From contig WGBS01000049.1 in the NCBI GenBank assembly GCA_015494165.1, positions 1 to 5,886 of the forward strand: a stretch of DNA of 5,886 nucleotides, read 5' to 3'. The notes under the pieces are model-generated. The model saw only the letters and a program-made list of their open reading frames with translations. It did not search any database and was not told the DNA's origin. Positions within the stretch are counted from its first letter, which is position 1; every line of letters starts with the position of its first letter. This document shows positions 1 to 4,033 of the stretch, one piece after another. The translations under genes were made by a program, and so were the position numbers. The stretch comes from Gammaproteobacteria bacterium. Its GTDB lineage: Bacteria > Pseudomonadota > Gammaproteobacteria > S144-34.

Positions 1-3
1 ACA

Positions 4-66
4 GGCTTCCAGTCAGCGGCTCGCACGGCCGGTGGCGCATGGCGTGCGAGCCGCTGACTGGAAGCC
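4..66. repeat. 24-bp perfect inverted repeat (long hairpin)
   Basis: Positions 4-27 and 43-66 are exact reverse complements over 24 bases, separated by a 15-nt spacer (28-42). Pairing stops cleanly at 3/67 and at 28/42. It lies 54 bp beyond the stop codon of the minus-strand CDGSH gene. No run of T follows on either strand within the visible sequence, so it does not fit a classical intrinsic terminator. It could be a bidirectional terminator or mRNA 3'-end barrier shared with a gene left of the window, a REP-like element, or the remnant of a small mobile element. The inverted repeat is directly seen; its role is not known. Confidence 0.9.
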
Positions 67-88
67 GCAAACCGCAGCCCGTCCACCG

Positions 89-128
89 AGCTCTGAGCGG
101 GCGCGCGGCGGCGCGCCCGCTCAGAGCT
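89..128 (-). terminator. 18-bp GC-rich hairpin overlapping the CDGSH stop codon
   Basis: Positions 89-106 and 111-128 pair perfectly over 18 bp around a GGCG tetraloop (107-110). The proximal arm contains the TGA stop (123-121) and the last two codons of the minus-strand CDGSH gene, so the stem forms exactly at the end of that transcript. No U-tract follows on the minus strand, so intrinsic termination is uncertain. It could instead act as a 3'-end stabiliser, or as a Rho-independent terminator of the U-poor kind proposed for very GC-rich genomes. The hairpin is certain; the terminator role is inferred. Confidence 0.6.
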
Positions 129-357
129 TCTTGTGCGAGCCGTCGCAGAAGGGCGGGTCGGCCGTGCGCTTGCAGCCGCACAGCCACACCTTGCGCCGCT
201 CGGTGAGGGTGAACTCGAGCGGCTTGAAGGGCGTGTCCTTGTGCGAGCCGTCGCAGAAGGGTTGCGTCTTCGAGCGGCCGCAGGCGCACCACCAGTAGGT
301 GCCGGGCTCGAGCTCGACCTCGTACGGCCCTTTCTTGGGCATCTCCGGTTCGGCCAT
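121..357 (-). CDS. Double CDGSH-type [2Fe-2S] iron-sulfur protein
   Basis: Small soluble 78-residue protein with two complete CDGSH motifs of the form CxCx2(S/T)x3PxCDGSH. The first runs from C24 to H39 (ligands C24, C26, C35, H39) and the second from C60 to H75 (C60, C62, C71, H75). Each should bind a redox-active [2Fe-2S] cluster with 3Cys-1His coordination, as in the mitoNEET family; bacterial tandem forms of about this size are known, but their physiological partners are mostly unclear. No signal peptide or membrane segment is visible, so it is probably cytoplasmic. The ATG at 357 is preferred over an in-frame start at 393 because a perfect AGGAGG (371-366) sits 8 nt upstream and the extra 12 residues resemble no domain. 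Both cores use an identical 24-nt coding segment. The gene is divergent from fetAB, which suggests a link to iron handling (inference). Confidence 0.93.
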   Translation of the reverse strand: MAEPEMPKKGPYEVELEPGTYWWCACGRSKTQPFCDGSHKDTPFKPLEFTLTERRKVWLCGCKRTADPPFCDGSHKKL

Positions 358-458
358 TATGCTTGCCTCCTCGCGCGCGGCCCGCGCCCCCAATGCCGCC
401 GTCCGAGTTTCAATGTAGCGCCGGCACGGGCGGCGCGCCAGCGCCGCGCGGGACCGCC
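358..458. promoter_or_regulatory. Divergent intergenic region between CDGSH gene and fetA
   Basis: This 101-bp gap separates two divergent genes and must hold the CDGSH promoter and probably the fetAB promoter. It contains the AGGAGG ribosome binding site of the CDGSH gene (366-371) and one conspicuous AT-richer patch (406-417) in otherwise nearly pure GC. That patch gives 4-of-6 matches to a -10 hexamer on each strand (TTCAAT at 409-414 plus; TACATT at 417-412 minus), but neither has a convincing -35 partner at 16-18 bp. No clear Fur-box or IscR-like palindrome was recognised. Only the gap and the patch are seen; the promoter role is inferred. Confidence 0.35.
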
Positions 459-1061
459 ATGACGACGCCCAAGCTCGAAGCGCTCGCCCTCGCCGTCCGC
501 CACGTCGGGCCGCTGTCGCTCGCGCTGGCCGACGGGGCCTGCGCCGGGCTCACGGGGCCCTCGGGCGCGGGCAAGACGCTGCTGCTGCGCGCGCTCGCCG
601 ACCTCGAGCCGCACACGGGCGAGGTGCGCCTCGACGGGCGTCCCGCGTCCGCCTTCCGGCCCCACGAGTGGCGCCGGCGCGTGATGTGGGTGCCCGCCGA
701 GCCCGGCTGGTGGGCCGAGACCGTGGGCGAGCACCTGGACGGCGCCGACGACACGCTGCTCGCCCGCCTCGGCTTCGGGCCCGAGGTGCGCGGCTGGAGC
801 GTGCGGCGGCTCTCGAGCGGCGAGCGCCAGCGGCTGGGGCTGGCGCGCGCGCTCGCGCGCGGGCCCGAGGTGCTGCTGCTCGACGAGCCCACGGCGAGCC
901 TCGACGCGCGCGCCCGCGACGCGGTCGAGGCCCTGCTCGCCGAGTGGCTGGTGCCGGGGCGGGCCATCCTCTGGGTGAGCCACGACCTCGGCCAGCTCGC
1001 GCGCGTGGCCACGGCCCTGTGGCGGCTTGAGGGCGGCCGGCTGCGTGAGGCGGCGCCGTGA
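459..1061 (+). CDS. fetA: FetA-type iron export ABC transporter ATP-binding protein
   Basis: A 200-residue nucleotide-binding subunit of an ABC exporter; with FetB it should energise iron efflux at the inner membrane. Visible motifs are Walker A GPSGAGKT (33-40), signature LSSGERQ (118-124), Walker B VLLLDE (138-143), D-loop SLD (147-149) and H-loop His175 in WVSHD. A gapless alignment with E. coli FetA around VPAEPGWWAETV puts Ala80 at the Q-loop glutamine, an unusual loss. It is shorter than E. coli FetA (about 225 residues) because the helical segment between Q-loop and signature is reduced. ATG 459 is chosen because the domain begins at once and a weak GGGA (450-453) precedes it; an in-frame ATG at 393 would add 22 low-complexity residues without a ribosome site. 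The stop overlaps the fetB start (GTGA), indicating translational coupling. The Fet assignment rests largely on the FetB neighbour. Confidence 0.88.
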   Translation: MTTPKLEALALAVRHVGPLSLALADGACAGLTGPSGAGKTLLLRALADLEPHTGEVRLDGRPASAFRPHEWRRRVMWVPAEPGWWAETVGEHLDGADDTLLARLGFGPEVRGWSVRRLSSGERQRLGLARALARGPEVLLLDEPTASLDARARDAVEALLAEWLVPGRAILWVSHDLGQLARVATALWRLEGGRLREAAP

Positions 1062-1849
1062 CCGTGATCCCGCTCTCGGCCCTCGACCTCGCGCTCGCCG
1101 CGGCGCTGGTGCTCGCGCTCGCGGGGCTCGCCTGGATCGGGCGCCTGGGCGTGGCGGGCACGCTGCTCGTGGCCGCCGCGCGCACCACGGTGCAGCTCCT
1201 GCTCGTCGGCCTGGTGCTCAAGGCGGTCTTCGCGCGTGCCGACCTCCTCTGGGTCGGCGGCCTGGCGCTGGTGATGCTGCTGCTCGCCGGGCGCGAGGTC
1301 ATGGCGCGCCAGGGTCGGCGCTTCCGCGGGCCCTGGGGCTACGCCCTCGGCACGCTCTCCATGTTCCTCTCGTCCTTCGCCGTCACCGTCTTCGCCCTCA
1401 CCGCGGTCATCGGCAACTCCCCGTGGTACGAGCCGCGCTACGCGATCCCGTTGCTCGGCATGCTCCTCGGCAACACCATGAACGGCGTCGCCATCGGCCT
1501 CGACCGGCTGACGGCGGGGGCGGCGGAGGCGCGCGCGGCGATCGAGGCGCGGCTCGCCCTCGGCGCGCGCGCCGCCGAGGCGGTGGCGCCGCTCGCGCGC
1601 GAGGCGGTGCGCGCGGGGCTCATCCCCATCGTCAACGCCATGTCCGCGGCCGGCATCGTCAGCCTGCCGGGCATGATGACGGGCCAGATCCTGGCCGGGA
1701 CGCCGCCGATGGAGGCGGTGCGCTATCAGGTGCTGATCATGTTCCTGATCGCCGCCGGCACGGGCTTCGGGACGCTGGCCGCGGTGCGGCTCGCCGCCCG
1801 CCGGCTGTTCGACGCGCGCGAGCGCCTGCGCCTCGACCGGCTGCGCTGA
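1058..1849 (+). CDS. fetB: FetB-type iron export ABC transporter permease (UPF0014)
   Basis: A 263-residue integral membrane protein of the UPF0014/FetB family, matching E. coli FetB (YbbM, about 259 residues) in length and along its whole course. Hydrophobic segments are visible at about 8-29, 33-57, 62-79, 95-118, 127-147, 189-205 and 222-247. Family landmarks include RTTVQLLLVG (42-51), GNTMNGVAIGLDRL (138-151) and PGMMTGQILAG (204-214), followed by a basic C-terminal tail. The cytoplasmic, Ala/Arg/Glu-rich stretch 152-188 precedes a conserved LIP segment and could include the coupling region to the ATPase. In E. coli, FetAB exports iron and improves resistance to hydrogen peroxide; the same role is inferred here. 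Translation starts at a GTG that overlaps the fetA stop by 4 nt (GTGA), so the two are almost certainly co-translated. Confidence 0.93.
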   Translation: MTVIPLSALDLALAAALVLALAGLAWIGRLGVAGTLLVAAARTTVQLLLVGLVLKAVFARADLLWVGGLALVMLLLAGREVMARQGRRFRGPWGYALGTLSMFLSSFAVTVFALTAVIGNSPWYEPRYAIPLLGMLLGNTMNGVAIGLDRLTAGAAEARAAIEARLALGARAAEAVAPLAREAVRAGLIPIVNAMSAAGIVSLPGMMTGQILAGTPPMEAVRYQVLIMFLIAAGTGFGTLAAVRLAARRLFDARERLRLDRLR

Positions 1850-1850
1850 G

Positions 1851-1885
1851 CCGAGCAGTGCGCTTGCGGCCGCGGGCGCGCTCGG
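1851..1885 (+). terminator. Imperfect hairpin after fetB, weak terminator candidate
   Basis: One base after the fetB stop, CCGAGC (1851-1856) pairs with GCTCGG (1880-1885), and inside it GCGC (1860-1863) pairs with GCGC (1876-1879) after a 3-nt bulge. The loop contains the palindrome GCGGCCGC (1866-1873). No T-run follows; the next bases are GCAAAGTCGG. It may attenuate transcription between fetB and the downstream exported-protein genes, but in such GC-rich sequence stems of this size arise easily by chance. Confidence 0.25.
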
Positions 1886-1938
1886 GCAAAGTCGGCCGGG
1901 GCGGCAGCGGTGGCCGCGACGGCAGGGAGGAGACGGGA

Positions 1939-2523
1939 ATGCGAAGGACCGGCGTGGCGGTGGTCGTGGGCGCAGTGGCGGCGATGGCGGGGCTGCTCGC
2001 CGCGGTGTGGTGGCAGGCGGCCGGCACCCGCGGAGACGCGGCGGCCGCACCCGCCCCGGAGGGAGGGTCCTGGCGCGTGCCCATCGGGCCCGGGCGCGCC
2101 CTGGTCCTCGACGTGCCGCGGGGATGGCGGGTGACGGTGCGCCGTCCCGTCGCGGGCCCGCCCACGGTGCTGGTCGGCCCGGCCGAGGGCGACGCCTTCC
2201 GCTTCCTGGTGACGCCGCTCCTGCAGGGCGGGGGCGCGCCGCTGGACGACGCGCGCCTCCAGGGCTTCCTGCGCCAGATCGGCCAGCGCGTGGTCGCCCG
2301 CTCGGTGGAGGGGAGGATCGACCTCGAGCCCGTCCCGGGCGCAGGAGGGGCCTGGTACTACCGTCTCACCGACCGCGAGCCCGGGGAGGGCTACCGTCAC
2401 CTGGCCCAGGGGGCGCGCGCCTTCGACGGCGTGGTGATGACCTTCACCTTCCTCAGCCACGTGCCGGACCCGCCGGCGCTCGCCGAGGCCCTGCGCGTGG
2501 TGGCCACGGCCCGCGTCGAGTGA
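1939..2523 (+). CDS. Exported or membrane-anchored protein of unknown function
   Basis: A 194-residue protein that I cannot assign to a named family. Residues 1-4 are basic (MRRT) and 5-28 form one hydrophobic segment, so it carries either an N-terminal anchor or a signal peptide, followed by an Ala/Pro-rich linker (about 31-43) and a compact domain (about 44-192) that would lie in the periplasm. The domain pattern (LVLDVPRGWRV at 55-65, AWYYRLTDREPG at 138-149, VVMTFTFLSH at 165-174, then a C-terminal helix) is reminiscent of PsbP/DcrB-like domains, where a membrane- or lipid-associated periplasmic role is typical; this is an impression, not a demonstrated match. There is no cysteine, so it is not a lipoprotein. 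ATG 1939 has AGGAG (1928-1932) at 6-nt spacing. It lies 89 bp after fetB and 10 bp before the DUF4124 gene, with which it is probably co-transcribed. Confidence 0.82.
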   Translation: MRRTGVAVVVGAVAAMAGLLAAVWWQAAGTRGDAAAAPAPEGGSWRVPIGPGRALVLDVPRGWRVTVRRPVAGPPTVLVGPAEGDAFRFLVTPLLQGGGAPLDDARLQGFLRQIGQRVVARSVEGRIDLEPVPGAGGAWYYRLTDREPGEGYRHLAQGARAFDGVVMTFTFLSHVPDPPALAEALRVVATARVE

Positions 2524-2533
2524 GGGCGCCGCC

Positions 2534-3034
2534 GTGAGAGCCGCCCTCACGGTCAGCGCGCTCGCCGCGCTGGTCCTGCTCGCCGCCGCCCCTCCGGCGG
2601 CGGCCGCCACGGTCTACCGCTGGGTCGACGGGCAGGGGCGCGTGCACTTCTCCGACCGCCCGCCGCCCGGCGGGGGCGAGCGGCTCGAGGTGCGCCCGGC
2701 CCCGGCGCCCGGCGGCGCGCCCGCCCCGCGCGGTGGGGCGGAGGGCGGGGCGGACGCCGCCGGCCGCGCCGAGCGGCAGCGCCGCCTGCTGCGTGCCTTC
2801 GAGGCGGAGCGGCGCGAGCGCGAGGCCGCGCGCGCGCGCGCCGCCGCCGAACGCCGCCGGCGCGAGGCGCGCTGCCGCCACGCGCGCCGGCGCCTTGCGA
2901 TCTACGAGCGCGTCAACGTGGTCTACGAGACCGACGCCGAGGGCCGGCGCCGGGCGCTGGACGAGGCCGGGCGCGCCGCGCGCATCCGCGCCCTGCGGGC
3001 CGAGATCGCCCGCTGGTGCGAGGACGGCGGCTAG
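2534..3034 (+). CDS. Secreted DUF4124 domain-containing protein
   Basis: A 166-residue protein starting at GTG 2534. A Sec signal peptide spans about residues 1-25 (hydrophobic 4-19, then PPAAAA with likely cleavage before TVYRW). The mature N-terminus has the DUF4124 hallmark YRWVDGQGRVHFSDRPP (28-44), a small beta-rich unit common in exported proteobacterial proteins of unknown role. A Gly/Pro/Ala linker (45-76) leads to a strongly charged Arg/Glu-rich helix, probably coiled coil (78-122), and a C-terminal helical part to 166. Two cysteines, C114 and C162, flank this last region and could form a periplasmic disulfide. The helix is encoded partly by a pure CG alternation at 2827-2841. No strong ribosome site precedes the GTG; with the upstream stop only 10 bp away, translation is probably coupled to the preceding gene. 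The function is unknown. Confidence 0.88.
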   Translation: MRAALTVSALAALVLLAAAPPAAAATVYRWVDGQGRVHFSDRPPPGGGERLEVRPAPAPGGAPAPRGGAEGGADAAGRAERQRRLLRAFEAERREREAARARAAAERRRREARCRHARRRLAIYERVNVVYETDAEGRRRALDEAGRAARIRALRAEIARWCEDGG

Positions 3035-3065
3035 CGGCCGTCGCGAAGGCGGGGGCGGGCCTGCG

Positions 3066-3932
3066 CTAGAGCTCGAGCAGCGCCCGGCGGAAGAACTCGG
3101 GCGCGGCGAGCGCGGCGCGGTGCACGGCGGCGTTGTAGTAGCGCGTCTCGAAGGGCCGCGCCGCCACCGCCGATTCGCGGAAGCCGTCGATGGCCATGTC
3201 CTTGCACGCCATGGTGGCGGTCCACCAGCCCGAGGGGTAGGTCGGCTGCGGGAAGTGGAGCGTGGCCACGTCGAGGAAGCCCGCCGCGCGCATGGCCCGG
3301 TGCATGCCGGTCAGGATGTCCATGTGGTACATGGGCGACTCGCTCTGCTGCACCAGGAGCCCGTGCGGGCCCAGGGCGCGGCGGCAGTCGCGGTAGAAGG
3401 GCTCGGAGAACAGCCCCTCGGCCGGCCCGATGGGGTCGGTGGAGTCGACGATGATGACGTCGTAGCTCCCGGGCTCGGCGTCCTTGACCCACTGGATGCC
3501 GTCGGCGAACTCGAGGCGCGCGCGCGGGTCGTCGTTGGAGGCGGTCAGCTCCGGGAAGAAGCGCTCGGCCAGGCGCGTGACGCGCTCGTCGATCTCGACC
3601 TGGGTGACGGACTCGATCTCGGGGTGCTTGAGCACCTCGCGCAGCGTGCCGCAGTCGCCGCCGCCGATGATGAGCACGCGCCGCGGGTCCGGGTGCGTGT
3701 AGAGCGCCGGGTGCGCGAGCATCTCGTGGTAGATGAAGTTGTCGCGGTCGGTGAGCATGACGAAGCCGTCGATCACCATCAGGGTGCCGAAGAACTCCGT
3801 CTCGTAGATCTCGATGCGCTGGTAGGGCGTCTGCTCCTCGTGCAGCTTCTCGGCCTGCGCGAGCTTGAGCGAGAGCGCCGAGCCGCCCTCCTCGCACACC
3901 TCCGTGAACCAGTGCCCCTCGAGCCGCGTCAT
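3066..3932 (-). CDS. speE: Polyamine aminopropyltransferase (spermidine synthase)
   Basis: A 288-residue cytoplasmic enzyme, the same length as E. coli SpeE and alignable throughout. It transfers the aminopropyl group of decarboxylated S-adenosylmethionine, usually to putrescine, giving spermidine and methylthioadenosine. Motifs: ERDEFIYHE-like DRDNFIYHE (62-70), the nucleotide-binding GGGDCGTLREV (90-100), acidic VEID (112-115), ADG (143-145), and the active-site loop DSTDPIGPAEGLF (163-175), whose D163 and D166 correspond to the E. coli catalytic and substrate-binding aspartates. RYYN (264-267) and a hydrophobic C-terminus complete the fold. Start ATG 3932 fits the family N-terminus; no Shine-Dalgarno is present. 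It is divergent from speA and convergent with the DUF4124 gene (31-bp gap without a clear terminator). No speD is in view, so the source of the aminopropyl donor must be elsewhere. The acceptor could also be agmatine. Confidence 0.95.
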   Translation of the reverse strand: MTRLEGHWFTEVCEEGGSALSLKLAQAEKLHEEQTPYQRIEIYETEFFGTLMVIDGFVMLTDRDNFIYHEMLAHPALYTHPDPRRVLIIGGGDCGTLREVLKHPEIESVTQVEIDERVTRLAERFFPELTASNDDPRARLEFADGIQWVKDAEPGSYDVIIVDSTDPIGPAEGLFSEPFYRDCRRALGPHGLLVQQSESPMYHMDILTGMHRAMRAAGFLDVATLHFPQPTYPSGWWTATMACKDMAIDGFRESAVAARPFETRYYNAAVHRAALAAPEFFRRALLEL

Positions 3933-3941
3933 GGGGGCGCA

Positions 3942-3970
3942 AGCCTACGGCCGCGGCGGCGCGGGCGCAA
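3942..3970 (-). promoter_or_regulatory. Candidate speE promoter (TTGCGC - 17 bp - TAGGCT)
   Basis: On the minus strand TTGCGC (3970-3965) is followed after exactly 17 bp by TAGGCT (3947-3942). This keeps the TTG of the -35 element and the conserved T, A and final T of the -10 element at optimal sigma-70 spacing. Transcription would then start around 3934-3936, only a few bases before the ATG at 3932, implying a leaderless or nearly leaderless speE mRNA, which agrees with the absence of a Shine-Dalgarno. The speA side has the same TAGGCT (4018-4023) but no TTG-like -35 at the matching distance. Confidence 0.35.
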
Positions 3971-3972
3971 GC

Positions 3973-4004
3973 GCGCCGCCGGGCGGCGCCGCGGGCCCGC
4001 GGCG
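3973..4004. repeat. GC-only palindromes in the speE-speA intergenic region
   Basis: An 18-bp perfect palindrome, CGCCGCGGGCCCGCGGCG, occupies 3987-4004. Just left of it GCGCCGCC (3973-3980) and GGCGGCGC (3982-3989) are complementary around a single G, and the two structures share bases and so are mutually exclusive. They sit in the middle of the 101-bp divergent gap, upstream of both candidate -10 elements. A dimeric regulator site is possible, but the sequence is pure G+C, where palindromes are frequent by chance. Confidence 0.4.
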
Positions 4005-4033
4005 GCTCCCCCTCTGGTAGGCTTTCGGCTCCC

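Noticed and set aside
391..417. Heat-shock-like element (TTGAAA ... CATTG) on the minus strand upstream of the CDGSH gene
   Set aside because: The distance between the two parts is too short and the -10 part matches sigma-32 consensus poorly.
393..458. Alternative in-frame fetA start at ATG 393
   Set aside because: It would add 22 low-complexity residues not expected in the family, has no ribosome binding site, and would use up most of the divergent promoter region. Kept only as a possibility.
1864..1892. Possible promoter TTGCGG - 17 bp - CAAAGT before the gene at 1939
   Set aside because: The spacing is right, but only three bases of each hexamer match and the stretch overlaps the weak hairpin after fetB. 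Not enough for a feature.
1027..1938. N-terminal extension of the exported protein gene by 304 codons in the same frame
   Set aside because: The extension overlaps fetB in another frame and is Arg/Gly/Ala low complexity, whereas ATG 1939 has a good ribosome site and is followed directly by a hydrophobic export segment.
410..2050. 546-codon open reading frame on the minus strand across fetA and fetB
   Set aside because: Arg/Pro/Ser/Ala-rich low-complexity translation with no motif; the plus strand holds two recognisable transporter genes. It is a GC-driven shadow.
3035..3065. Terminator between the convergent DUF4124 and speE genes
   Set aside because: The 31-bp gap shows no stem followed by a T-run on either strand.
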